A DNA stretch of 64,000 nucleotides from contig LRSR01011482.1 in NCBI GenBank assembly GCA_001579985.1, positions 24,836 through 88,835 of the forward strand, given 5' to 3'. The DNA is from Hypsibius dujardini. Lineage: Eukaryota; Tardigrada; Eutardigrada; Parachela; Hypsibiidae. Below the pieces are notes generated by a model, which was given only the letters and a program-made list of their open reading frames with translations, made no database searches and was not told the DNA's origin. The stretch's first letter is position 1. Each line of letters opens with the position of its first letter. This document shows positions 22,168-34,566 of the stretch, one piece after another. The position numbers were made by a program, and so were the translations under genes.

Positions 22168-25100
22168 TTAAAGAAGTATAAAAACTAAGCAGAATACAAG
22201 CACACGGATGATTGAAGGCCAATTCATGGGCGCAGGTGGTGCAGCCGATATCGCTGTAGTTTTATTGCAGTGCTGAGCAGCGGTGGAGCGGTAGCAGGCC
22301 GCGTAATCGATGGCCACGGGGATGTAGTGTTGTTCATGCAGAGTGTGGAACAGATGGGCGAACGGTCCTTTTGCGTAGATGGCAACGTCTTCCCCGCCGT
22401 GGGTTTCATACTTTAGGGGCACTAAGGCGTCTTGCTGGAAGACATCGACATCTACCCAAGAACAGAGTGCTTGTTGTAAACATTCTCAAACCCGATTTGG
22501 CTGTCGCTCGGTGGATCTGGTAACACAGATGATTTGTTTATGTTCTGTTCTGTTTTGTTTTGTTTTGTGCTGCTCTGCTCTGTTCTGTTTTTTTAGTTCT
22601 GAGGATAATTATTTCTGAGAATGGTCTGAACACCGACCATTTTTGAATCCGTTCTTAAATTTATTTATCTACCATATACCAGTACCTGTGGCTAGGCCCG
22701 TTAAGTTTCGCCTGGATCCGTTGGCATTGTTCGCTGCGCTCGGACCGTTGGCGTACGACAAGGTCAAGAAGGGTAATCCATCACTTCCCATGTTCACACC
22801 TTGCCCTTTGAGAATTGATTCACCTCGACCGGGCCAGCCACCGATGCGGATCGTATGAGAATGGTCAGACGTCACTAAAACAGGAACAGTTAAAAAACGG
22901 AGCATATTGCGAAGGAACAAAACACAAGAACATGCTGAACCAAAACATATACCACGACTGATTATTAAACAGAAAAGTGCCAATGCGTTCGTTATTGTTA
23001 GTGTTAAATTATAGTTTTCGGGGAAAAAATAACGCTCGAACGACTTCAAAGAACAAATCTAACAACACAAAGAAGATATATGTACTGGTATCGAGAGTAT
23101 AAATTAATTAAAATACGTTGAAGCTTTATACACTGTATGCCTAAATTGAAATTGGGATTTCTTAGCTGACACCTTTTAAATTTTTCTTTAAATATCTCAG
23201 CACCTCACGTCAGTAATTAATAAATTTTTAAAATATTAACTAATATAACTATCATGAGATTAAAAGCGTGGGTGTGATTTACAATGTAAATTCTGCATTC
23301 CCAAAACTCGCTACATGTATAACCTCACCTACGAATAATGTATCATTATCGGGCAGCATCTCCAAGGCCACTTCAACTGCCGCATCAAAAGCGACAGTGT
23401 CGTGAAACGCCAGTTTGGCATGATTATCATGATGCCCGTGGTCAATCCGTCCACCCTCAATCATCAAGAAGAACCCATCTTCATTCTTCTGCAGAATTTC
23501 AATGGCTTTCTTGGTCATTTCATGGATCGTCGGTTGCTTCGGAGTGTGGTTCGCCCTCAAGAGGTCGAACGAGAGGTGAGACGGTGCAAATAAACCTATT
23601 ACAGGTACAGCTAGATACTGTACGCGGGTACAGCTCAGTTGAGACGATTGTCAAAGGGGGAGCCCAGAATGTCTCCGCTATATACTTTATTAATAGAGCT
23701 ATAATTAAGATGATTTTCAAAATTAATTTCATCGGTCAGGATATGAAAGCTTTTTTGCCAGAATTTCAAAGTTGGGAAAACACTGGAAGATTCCATTCCC
23801 TGATATTGACTGTAAAAACTTCAGTTTTGAGAAATAGGTTAAATTTAAAGAGTTTTGACGCTGTCTTTCTTAAAATTCAGTTTGAAAATGGCATCAGCAG
23901 AATTGTTTTTGGACGTCATGGGGCGGAGCTACATGTCATTGTCGAAACCGACCGGAAACTTACGAGCGATATTCCTAGAATGACGCATAGCTCCGCTCCT
24001 GACATCCAAAAAGATTCGGTTAGTGCCAAACGAGTTGGAATTAATTTTTAGAGGGATAATTTCAAAATTTGTCAAATTAAATTATTCTGTAAAAATGAAG
24101 TATTTACGGTAAAGATCAGGGAAATGGAATTTTCCAGTGTTTTCCTAACTTTGAAATTCTGCCGAAAATTTGTTTTCATATCTTGACCGCTGAAATTAAT
24201 TTTTAAATCATCATAATTATAGCTGTAATAAAAATATATAAAATATATAAAGTGGAGACATTCTGGGTTCCCTCTCTGAAATCTTTCCAAGTCAGAAGGA
24301 AGCGTAGCATGCCGATATGGCTGGCCGAAAAAAGGTTAGAAATATGTACCGAGCACGAAGTCTGTCTGGGATGCATTGAGAGCGTTGAGCTGAGCACCGG
24401 TCGAGATAGTACGTGACCGGTTCCCGTGTCCCGCCGCCATTTTCCGGATTCGCCACTCCTTTATGAGATTCCGACCATCCTGCCGTAATCCTATTGCCGC
24501 GTTTTGGCACACAAGTTAGTAGTGTACGAGCATAAAACGTTCTTTCGAGTCAGTTTGCTTTTAAAAAGAAACAATTGTTTTGCTCATTTTCGTGTTTGTT
24601 ATTTGGCACCGCTCAGACTTGAGCATTATTCAAGTGTCGAATTCGAAATCACTCGAAATAATTTTTTTCATTTAGACCTATATGTGGGATGAACATAAAA
24701 ACATATTTCGTCGGTAAAGTCAGGGTAAGTTTTTCTTGGCGAAAGTTCAAAGTCTGCAAAATACTGGAAGATACCATTTTTCCTGATTTTAAATGTAAAA
24801 GAAAAAATCACGCTTTTAAAAAATACATTAAATATTGCTTCGTAAACAGTTCTCTCGCAAATTTTGTTTGCAGTCAGTCAGTTGATTGGCATCAGCTGAA
24901 TATTTTGCAGAGATCAGTTGGCGGAGCTAAAAGCCAAGTTTGGAAAGCTTCGCTGGAATTTGTCCGTTTTTCAAAACACCCCGAGCTCCGCCTCCTGACT
25001 TCCAGAAACTGTCTGGCTAATGCCAATCAACTCTAAACTGAATTCGAAATGGGAAAGTGATAAAAATATGTTTAATATATTTCTAAAACTCGTCGTTCTG

Positions 25101-28021
25101 CAGTAAACATCAAGGAGAATGAAATCTTCCATTGTTCTTTCAGCTTTGAATATCACCAAAACAAATTTTGCCCAACTTTGCGAAATATATTGAAAACAGG
25201 AATATGAATGACGAATATTTTTGCATGACGACATTGCATGAATGACATATATTTTTTGTCCAACTTTATCGATCTTTGAAACCGCAAAATGTAAACGAAG
25301 CCGATATTCCACGGAGAATATTGAACGTAAACTATTTTGGTGGTTCTCGTTTTCACTTTTTGACAATGTGAAATTTTAAAAGTATTTCTGTACACAAGTG
25401 TTAGTTGAATCAATAGCTGTATTTAGAGCTAGTTGAAAAGTTCGACTGAAAACCTGACTGAATTAAATTTTTTGCGCAGCTGCGCGCTGATTAGTCGGCT
25501 GATTTCAGCCAGAAAAATAAGCTACTCTCGAGCAGTTTATTTGGATTTCGATCAGCTCGCAGGCCGACTGCTGATGTTTACATGCGGCTTCTGAGATAGC
25601 AAGACGTCATGTGAATTCAATCAACAATTAATCTACACAATAGTCAAAAATGAGGTTTTTATTTTGTGAACCCCCGGAGGTCCCCATCAAAAGTTTCATA
25701 ATTTGTTGGTTTGCAATACGATCTGAACTCGATTCCGCACATTTTCGTTAATTATGGACATTGAAACCAGTATAGGGGGGGGGGTTTCCACCGTAGCCCC
25801 TCAAAGTTGAGTAATTGTTTGTGGTGGACCCTGTAATTCGCGTAAGTAGTACCTGTTAGGTTTTTGGACCAACTGTCAGTTTCATTGGTCGGTAAGAAAT
25901 GCAGCTCTCCACCGCCGAAGATCACCTACAATCCACAAAACGGACTTTTTACATATGCCATATTTATTACTCACGACAGCAGTTTAAAGACCATCGAAAA
26001 ATGCCATTTGTGTCGACTGACAACATGTTCACAATGTGTTTCTACGTCGTACACACAAACCCGAATGTCTCGGCCGGGAAGGTCTTCCACCAGCTGCCGC
26101 GCAATATCCTTGCAGCCAGCTCGATCAGCATCGTCGCTCCCGTTGACGTACGTCTCCCAGTCACGGTCCGGTGTGTGGGCGTAGGTCCCCGCCGGGGTGG
26201 CGTGGGTGATGCGTGTGGTGGTGACTATGCCCGTGGCTTTTCCCGCTTTTTGTGCCCACTCTAGAATTGATGTAATGTGGTTGCCTTGAGCGGAGGAGCA
26301 GTTTCCGTAGCGGGCGTTGCTGTTCAGACCGATGACACCCAGGGCCGCCTTTTGGCCAGAGAAAAAGGCGGTCGCAGAGCCGGCCGAATCGGGAACCTGG
26401 GCGTCATCGTTATAGGTCTGCATAAACCAAAAGAAGTTTCTAATTTAACTCAGCGGACAGAGACGCACTTACAAGGTATCAGTTACCCTAATATTAGTCT
26501 CAGATGGCGGCTAAACGTTTTTTTGAGAACCTCTTCTCTTAATTTGATTTTAGAAATTGATATTGGCTACCTGTGACAAGCCCCTGTTTAATTTGGAAAA
26601 CTTTAAGAAGTTGCAATATCACTGAAATATTCCTGTCCCATTAAATAAACACCAATTTCACAATTCTTTTCTTTCATATTTTTTCATATCCACTGACTCA
26701 AAATGTAATTGGAAATAAATTGGCATTAGCAAAAAAAATGAGGGGGGAAGATATAGACACAAACGGAACGCGGGTATGACAGTCCACTAGCCGTGCATTA
26801 AAAAAAATTTAAAACTTTACTGAACATCAGCCGTAACTCCTCCCACGCGTTTTCAATATATTTCGGTTGATGCCAATCGATTCACAATGGGCACAACCTT
26901 TTTCTATGAATGCAACCTTTTTTGAAAACTATTTCAAATGATGTTTTTCAAAAAGTGAACAGAACCATAACTAGCGGTTATTACATTTTGATCGAAAATA
27001 CCCGATTGCAGTTTCATAAGAGAATTTTGAAAAGAGAAGAGAGAGATTAGCCAACTACTGTAATAAGCTTTCTAGTCGACTAAAACTTCTAGCCATTAGT
27101 CTTGAGTTTTAATCGAAATAAGTTAACTAACTTTTGGGTTTTTAACTTCGGTCCTTTAAACTGTTAGTGCAATAACGAAATTGTTACGTTAGTAACAAAA
27201 ATATTTTCAATCAACTAAGAAAAATAAAGCAACACATTTGCTAAATGTGCCATCCATACTCGGCCAATCCGAATTAGTAAGTAATGGATAATGGATAATA
27301 ACAGTAATGAGATGGGGTCTCGGAAAGAAGATTGTGTTCATAGAAAACGGTTGTGTCCAATCTTTGGCGAAAATGTTGTGACCTGTGACCATTAAATTTT
27401 TAAATAATTAGATTGAGCCATATTTCAATGAGACGCATCGATGCACGTAGTAGATGCGCCATGAATACAGGTTCATTTGTATTTATGAAGCGTACTTTGC
27501 TGAGTCCGACGTGTGGGAACTTTTCAAACGTCAGCGACCCCTCTTCCCCGTTTCTGCCATTTATCTGTCCTTTATATATTCGAGCTCCTGTTGACGTGGC
27601 TATTCCCATGCCGTCGCCCAAGAAGAAGACGACATTTTTGGGTCGTTGAATAATCCGTTCCGTTTTCAAGGCCCGCTCCAGCTCAGCGTTCGCAATCTTT
27701 ATCCATTCGTTTGGGGCTAAAAATTTTAAGAGTAATAGACACAGACATCAAGCAAATTGTCGTACAAATAGAAACCAACGTTAATTTAACAATAACCTCC
27801 ACAGAATATTTGCAGTCACAATTGAATTAACGCCACTAAGTTTAAATTGTAAATAATTGGCTACTACTATTTGCGCCTTAAATTAGATAAATATCTGTTT
27901 TTTTCCAATACTGAAAAAGCATTACAGGTTCTTAACTACAGTATATCCACTTACATTCCGATTGGCAAGGATTAAAGAATAGTATAAAAAACAGAACGAT
28001 TAGACTCAAATTTGCCTTCAT
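22168..28021 (-). CDS. alkaline phosphatase 1, GPI-anchored type
   Basis: Eight exons (28021-27955, 27716-27496, 26417-26061, 25925-25853, 24490-24350, 23595-23329, 22874-22686, 22451-22168) give 532 residues, the usual animal length. Residues 1-21 are a signal peptide. Metal and catalytic motifs are intact: DGMG (Asp57), PDSAGSAT with nucleophile Ser107, THATPA, RDW, EGGRIDHGHH, SDHSHT and ETHGGED with His456. The last 17 residues are hydrophobic after a small-residue stretch, the form of a GPI-attachment signal, so the enzyme is probably an ectophosphatase hydrolysing phosphomonoesters at the cell surface. The free Cys found in mammalian TAYLCG is Ser here (TAFFSG). It is tandem with a second phosphatase at 30401 with matching exon phases. 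Introns 2, 4 and 5 carry palindromic MITE copies. Confidence 0.93.
23653..24272. mobile_element. palindromic MITE copy 2, full length
   Basis: About 620 bp in intron 5 of alkaline phosphatase 1. Ends match as inverted repeats: GGGAGCCCAGAATGTCTCC at the left and, on the other strand, GGGAACCCAGAATGTCTCC at the right. The arms are long and inverted, meeting near the GGGCGGAGCTACATG / CATAGCTCCGCTCC centre. No coding capacity was seen. Confidence 0.75.
24690..25180. mobile_element. palindromic MITE copy 3
   Basis: In intron 4 of alkaline phosphatase 1. It carries the arm words CTTGGCGAAAGTTCAAAG, GGCGGAGCTAAAAG and, inverted, CCGAGCTCCGCCTCC. The outer ends are eroded. Confidence 0.6.
26600..26900. 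repeat. degenerate remnant of the palindromic MITE
   Basis: In intron 2 of alkaline phosphatase 1. Only the central part is recognisable (AAATAAATTGGCATTAGC and GGTTGATGCCAATCGATT). Confidence 0.35.
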
Positions 28022-28483
28022 GTTGAATGTGCGTACTCATAAAATGGATGAAAGGGAAGCTGGAAGCAATGTTGAGAAATTTGTCAGATCATTCTGGTGA
28101 AGCTTATGGGGACACGTACCTACCAACACATCCTCGTGTGAGGGTGTTACGAGATTTAACCGTGAGAAAAGGTCGTAAAAGAGCCGGTCGGTAAGCTGTG
28201 ATAAAGTCAGAACTACCTGGAAGGAAGGAGCATTAAAAGGTGAAACACAGGAAATGTCAACAAATCGATCGCTGGTATCGTTCTCGAAGACCGAATGATA
28301 TCGAGTGACGGTCATGGTCAATGCAAATCAACGGAGACCCATTGTAGTACTACTATGAAGTGCAGTCTTCTGACTTTGTATACTGTACGATAGTACAACA
28401 TAGACCTCCGAGAACCAAAACAGAGCCCCTGAGGATCAAGGGAACCGCTTTAAAACACAACAGCTTGCGATGTGAATGCACTA

Positions 28484-28758
28484 CCGTATTCCCCCGATCT
28501 CAAGGGACAGTTAAGCCCCACCCCCTCCAGTCATCGGTTGACTGTTCAATCGGATTCACTGTGTCGTGATTGGTTGAAATTTAAGTGCAACTTGGCAGCG
28601 ATTGATTGATTAAGCGGGATTCTCGACGCACACATTAGATTGATTGATTGATTGATTGTAGGTAAACAATAGCAAACGGTGATGAACAGATAAAATCCGG
28701 GGTGGATCAAATTAACTGGTAGGGCAAAAAAGTGTCCCTTGAGATCGGGGGAATACGG
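28484..28758. mobile_element. 275-bp mariner-like MITE with perfect TIRs
   Basis: The 26-bp ends are perfect inverted repeats, starting CCGTATTCCCCCGATCTC, and are flanked by TA at 28482-28483 and 28759-28760. The interior includes TTGA tetranucleotide runs (28595-28660) and no coding frame. It lies upstream of alkaline phosphatase 1. Perfect TIRs suggest recent activity. Confidence 0.75.
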
Positions 28759-28863
28759 TAGTAAACTGTTCTGCGTGACGTAACAATACTAGGTTTGTGG
28801 GACAAATAAAGCATGCAATTGAGAGTCTCGACCACTTGGACTGATTTGGAACATTTTTTTCAG

Positions 28864-29475
28864 GTGGAACGCAGAAGCCTCCTCGTTTTTTTAAATAATA
28901 AAATATTTGTGATGATTTGGAAAACTTTTTTCATCCTATCTAGATAAAGAACTTTTTGGCGAAATTTCAAACTTGCGAAACAATAGAAGATTCCGTGTTC
29001 CTTGATTTTCACTGTAAAAATGGCGAATTATGCAAAAAAATGCAATAAATATGATTACTGCAATACTACCTCATCAAAAGTTTAATTTGGAATTGATTGA
29101 CGTCAGGCAAAGATATTTTGACATCAGGGAGCGGAGCTATACGCCCAACTCGGACAAGCTTGGCTGGAATTTCTGCTCTTTTAAAAAACTGTTCATAGCC
29201 CCACCCCCTTACATTCGAATAATAATGGGTTTATACAATTGGTTCCAATTTAAATGCGGGATGGGATGATGTCAAAATAATTATATTTAATGCATTTCGA
29301 TAAATCTTCATTTTTTCCGTGGAGATCAAAGAAAACGGAATCTGTCAGTGCTTCCCAAATTTGGAATTTCACCAGAAGAAGTCGTTTAATTTAATCACCG
29401 ATGAAATGAAATTATACCAATATTTTATTATTTTTAAAAAATTAGCGGAGGTATTATGCGTTCCACCTATGAAGA
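28864..29475. mobile_element. palindromic MITE copy 4, full length
   Basis: About 610 bp. The left end AGGTGGAACGCAGAAGCCTCC matches the inverted right end AGGTGGAACGCATAATACCTCC. The centre is GGAGCGGAGCTATACGCC with an inverted CATAGCCCCACCCC. Confidence 0.7.
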
Positions 29476-30400
29476 ATATAAAATATAGTAGTATACCAAT
29501 TTCGGAGCTGTCGTCGTATCTCAAACCTTCGATTCTATGTTCGCTACAGAAGTGTGCAAACAACCACAAGAATTAAATAGAAATTGTATGCTTTCGTAAA
29601 GGATTAAATTCTGTAATAATATAACCACAGGTGAATATTCTGGATTCTTTGGACTTTATCCAGTGTCACAGTCAATGCCATTATACATGATACATGCCAT
29701 TAATGGTATGTATCAAAATTTATTTTAACATTGCCAAGCAAAAGCATGCAACGATTATTAATGTGGCGGCTGCCGAAAAGCTCGTCGCACGTGACGCAGC
29801 TGTCGTGGCTTCCCTGGTGTCGTTGCCGCTTGAAGTAGGGGCCGGACTTCGACCTAAAAAATTTCGAGTCAGAGCGGTAAACTTTTGCTTCAAATCGACC
29901 GCTCATTGCATTGCGATGCTGTGCTATAACTTCAATGGTCTAAATAAAGATAATAAAACTAATAATACGATAATAATACTAATAATTATAATATTATGCT
30001 AAGAAATATCATTAATTTATTATTATTAATATTAATATTAATAATAAAAATAATATTATAAATATTATAAATACTAACAATAGATCAAGACGTTTGAAAC
30101 ATTACTGTATTCCCATTTGAATTTCCATCTTTTATATTAGTACAATATTAATGTATTAGTACAATATTAGTGATGCTTTGAGGGATATATTTTACCGGTG
30201 TGGTCTCAATAATAACTTGCTGTCTTCCTCCATGAGGCCTTTTACATTTTCCGCCGCTTATCGGCGGGCGCCTTTTGGCGAAATTTATGGAAATCACTCG
30301 ATAATAAAATAGGCTGCAAAGGGGGGGGGTGAGAAATGTGAAAGAGGGTGAAAGGGGGTGAGTGTATCTGTTTCCTTTAATACATTTGAAAAGTTAGATT
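29476..30400. other. intergenic between the two phosphatases, no secure gene
   Basis: Contains AT-rich dinucleotide-like sequence at 29960-30090 and a poly-G stretch near 30320. A more GC-rich patch at 29760-29930 has open frames on both strands without splice support. Confidence 0.4.
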
Positions 30401-33400
30401 CTAACAGCGCTGAAGCAAATGCGTCCACTCACAGTGGTCTGGGGTGTTGGAACGGTAGCAAGCCGCGTAGTCCATGGCCACGGCAATGTAGTGCTGCTCA
30501 TGTAAAGTGTGAAAGAGATGGGCGAAGGGTCCCTTGGCGTAGATGGCCACGTCTTCACCGCCGTGCGTCTCCACTGACAACGGCACTAAGGCCTCCTGGA
30601 GAAACTCATTCTCTTCTGCACAAAAGAAGCACACGGTACTATGAAACACTTGATTCACTCTGTTCCCCATCCACTCGAAATCCACCAAGCTGACCTGTCT
30701 TGCTGTCAGTGAGGTCTCGCCGGGATCCGCTTTGCGAAGCACCTGGTCCGTTGGCGTAAGACAACGTAAGGTACGGCAGCCCGTCTTTGGCTCGTACGCC
30801 TTCTGGTCCCTTCAAAATGCCATTCCCTCTCGAGGGGTAGCCTCCCATGCCGATTGTATGCGAGTGGTCAGCCGTTACTGCAAAAACACATAAACAGCAG
30901 ATTAATTTAAAAGTTAAAGATGATATCCTAATATACATTACGATAATTTTTTTAAGATAATTAACCATAACCTTACCTACGAAGAGAGTGTCATCAGCCG
31001 GTAGCATTGCCACAGCTGCCTCAATCGCCGCATCAAAAGCAACGGTATCATGTAAAGCTAATCTGGCTTGACCGGCGTGATGGGCGTGGTCAATTTTGCC
31101 ACCCTCCACTAACAGAAAAAACCCATTGGGATCTTTCTGCAAAATGTCAATAGCCTTTGTGGTCATTTCCTTGAGCGTCGGTTGTTTGGGACCGTCGCGT
31201 TCCCGGAGGAGATCGTAGGCGAGATGGGACGGACCGAACAACCCTACACATAGAAAAATGTTAGCAAAGTCGAAGTCCTTTAGTTTTGCTTTAATTTAGT
31301 GTTGTCTAAATCAGAGTTGCTGACTTAAGTACATTAAATATCAGCACATGACTAAAGCATGACATTACTGTAAATGGAAAATTATTTAAATAAGGATAAA
31401 ATAACGAAAAGGATGTTTTCCGGTACATTTATCAAATTTGATCTAAATTACTATTGATTTAAAATTGCGTTTTAGTTTATAATTTAAATTAAATTACAAA
31501 TCAACATGAGTTCAATGAATCGATCATTAAATTTAAAATCAGCAGCCTATATTAGCGCGTTTTAAATCCCAAATTAAAGTAATCTAAGCAGCACTATTTT
31601 AATTGCCAGAAAAAAAATTAGACTAACCAAGAACGAAATCGGTGTTAGAAACGTCCAGTCCCTTCAGCTGATCCACGTCAGAGATGATTTTCGAGCGACT
31701 TCCTTGACCGGCGGCCTCCTTCTTGGCCTCCCACACTCGCAGGAGATTTCGTCCGTCTTTCCGGGCTCCTAAAAAACGTGAACCTCCCATAATAAATTAA
31801 GGAGTCCTTAACCTACAAAAGTCAATGTTGAGGTATCTTCCAAAACTAATAACACACCGCGTGATCCAAAGGCAGGATCAGTTTCGTTATTCGGTACAAA
31901 TCCTTGTCGGCCACCTCCGAAGATAACCTTGACGGATGAAGGCAGAGTTGGGTTAATAAAGATACAAGGCTTCGCTCTACAGTCAAGATTGAAACAGGGT
32001 CCAACGTAAAGACCCTGCCGGTGAAATCCTGAGTGGATCTATTTTATTAGTTGTGCACCCGGGGAGGGGGGTAATCCTTAAGAACAAAATTGGGATGTTC
32101 GCCTTTAATTGAGTTTATTAACTGTAAGATAGTTTCTTGACAATTTCAATTTGGTTTTAAACTTGCAGCTAAATTTATCCGTATATTCAGGGCCCAGTCT
32201 CTCACGTCCCTGCCTCCTCTTATGCCTGATTAATTGTAACCCGACAAAACGGAGAAAATCAAAAGGGTTCCAGCGCCTTTGATACTAATTGGGGTTTGCC
32301 TCTTTCCCATTTCAGTCTTGCGTTTGATTCCCCTTATCTTTTTCAACTACAAGAGTCTCTTGCAAGCATTGTTCCAGATATAATCAGCTTCGTGCAGAAA
32401 AAATTGGCAAATTCCATTCCCCTGATTTGATGGATGGAGCCAAATGTCGGACTGAAATTATTGAAAATATTCTCCTTTTGTCAGAGAAAACTTCTAAGTT
32501 CTTGAAAACAAGGGCCTAAGAACGTAATATTATAAAATTAAGCCATGTCTGACACCGATAGCTGCCAAACTGAAATAATTGTGCACTTCATTTTAAAACA
32601 GAACCTATATCCAGAATTTGACAAATTTGATTAGTTGATTTCATGTCTCCGTTGATTTTTTGTGCTAATGGTGTGAGATTTGGGTGCTACCCCCCCCCCC
32701 TGCAAGCAGATAGTAGCACAGTTGATTAAAGACATTTTGTAGTCCAGAGATTTATACACCTGTTTCCGTTTCGAATATATTTTGAAGTGCTTCCAATAAT
32801 ACAATAATATAAACAAACTACACATTTTTTGCTTAGTGAAATAAAGTGGCGGGTTGTTTTATCCCATAAGTGAAGGTCATTACTATTGATGCCGTAAAAA
32901 AACGGATAAAACTAAATCATGTCAATTTTATATAAGTAGCGTATAAGTGCTTCTAACCATTACTAATATGTTGCTTTGTTGTAACTTTCCAATTTGTCTA
33001 CAAATGGAGGATCATCACTTTTGGAGTCAACTGGTATATGAAGTATATACTCGGGTATATGCATAGTATACGAAGTAGATATATTTGTATGCCCATTATA
33101 CAAGCACACACGTACTCGAATGTTCTGACCCGGAAGGTCCTCCACCAATTGCCGTGCAATGTCCTTGCACATTTTACGGTCCTCATCGGTCCCTTCGACG
33201 TAGGACTCCCAATCGCGACTCGGCGTATGGGCGTATGCTGCCGCGGGCGTGGCATGCGTGATGGTCGTTGTGGTGACAATGCCTGTGACTTTGCCAGCCT
33301 GCTGAGCCCACTCCAGGATGGAGGTAATATGATTGCCGGTGGCCGACGCACAATCACCGAATGTGGCATTGCTGTTTACCCCGATCACACCGAGGGCCGC

Positions 33401-34566
33401 CTTTTGCCCGCAGAGATAAGCCGTGGCAGTTCCGGCTGAATCTGGGATCTGAGCGTTGTCATTGTAGGTCTATACAAATAAAATAACACGATCGTGCTCC
33501 ATTGGATGCGAAAGCGAACATTCCTTTGAAAACGAAACATTCACGTATCGCCTCGTGTAAATGCCTAACTGATACATTCAGTTAAATAGCATAAATGCAG
33601 GATTTTTTTACCCTGCCTGATGCAGAATTTAATTTGGAATCAATTAGCGTCGGCAGAAAGATTTTGAACTTTCAGGGGGCGGAGCTATAGGCAGCTATTT
33701 AAATCAGCCAAAGAGATGGAGTGCAGGGCGTGAAATCACATGTCGATCCGCTCGGCCCCTTCTCCCTGATGTAGTGAGATATTTCTGTTGACGACGCTAA
33801 TTGATTTTCAACTTCTTTTTTTGAATCGGAAAATTTCGTAAAATTCGGAATATTATCTTTTCGGGAAACCATTCTTGTTCTTTACTTTGTCATGATTTTC
33901 AATTCATTAATCCTTCTAATCATACCAGAGTTCGTCCTTTCATGCTAAAATCATAACTATTAACGACCTCTATGAAACAAATTTAATCTATCTTGTTTCG
34001 AAATCTCAATCCGGCCCTTGTTAGAGATATTATTTACAATTACACTTGACGAACAGTGAATGGAGAAGAACGAAGAGTGCTCGCGTAGATAAATCCGATA
34101 AGGGTATTGTTTCATAACAACGGGATAGTCTTCCTGTTACTCAGGCACGAAAGAAGAGAGTAAAGGACCTGTCTAGATTCTTCTTTCTATTAGGGGGAAC
34201 AGATGCATACCTTGCTAAGCCCGAGATTGGGGAATTTTTCAAAGGTCAGGGACGTCTCCTCTCCGTTTGCTCCGCCCATTTGGCCCTTGTAAATTCGAGC
34301 GGCAGTCAGCGTGGCCACACCCATACCGTCACCCAGGAAGAGGACAACATTCTTTGGTCGCTTCACGATCCGTTCGTTGTTGAGTGCTCGCTGCAGCTCG
34401 GCGTTCGCAATATCTATCCACTGCTGAGGAGCTGGATCAGGCAAATTGTAAATATAGACAGCCCTTTAACGCCTTTAAAATTACGGAGAACCCACTTACT
34501 TTCTGCTTTGAGTTCTTTAAGGCTCACAAGGAGGAAGGTACAGACAAACAACCACCTCAAATCCAT
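30401..34566 (-). CDS. alkaline phosphatase 2, without GPI-type tail
   Basis: Eight exons (34566-34500, 34431-34211, 33469-33116, 31927-31858, 31768-31628, 31243-30977, 30877-30695, 30615-30401) give 505 residues. Exon lengths are 67, 221, 354, 70, 141, 267, 183 and 215, nearly those of its tandem copy (67, 221, 357, 73, 141, 267, 189, 284). A signal peptide covers residues 1-20. DGMG, PDSAGTATAYLCG, THATPAAAYAH, RDW, EGGKIDHAHH, ADHSHT and ETHGGED are all present, so the enzyme should be active. The protein stops soon after the last conserved motif (CYRSNTPDHC) with no hydrophobic C-terminus, which suggests a secreted form. A CACT|GTGAGT donor-like site just before the stop leaves room for an unseen tail exon. 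Confidence 0.92.
31298..31592. mobile_element. AT-rich TIR repeat in alkaline phosphatase 2 intron 5
   Basis: Ends TAGTGTTGTCTAAATCA and, on the other strand, TAGTGCTGCTTAGATTA. Similar termini occur near 8571-8585 and 40286. It is non-coding. Confidence 0.45.
33605..33870. mobile_element. palindromic MITE copy 5 (central part)
   Basis: In intron 2 of alkaline phosphatase 2. GGGGGCGGAGCTATAGGC and an inverted GATCCGCTCGGCCCC mark the centre, with partial arms on both sides. Confidence 0.5.

Noticed and set aside
22452-22510. Exon-like DPPSDSQIGFENVY frame in alkaline phosphatase 1 intron 7
   Set aside because: Using it would leave a 21-bp intron. The acceptor at 22452 joins exon 7 to exon 8 in the right phase without it.
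29694-30002. Open frames on both strands in a GC-richer patch
   Set aside because: There is no splice signal, domain or repeat evidence on either strand.
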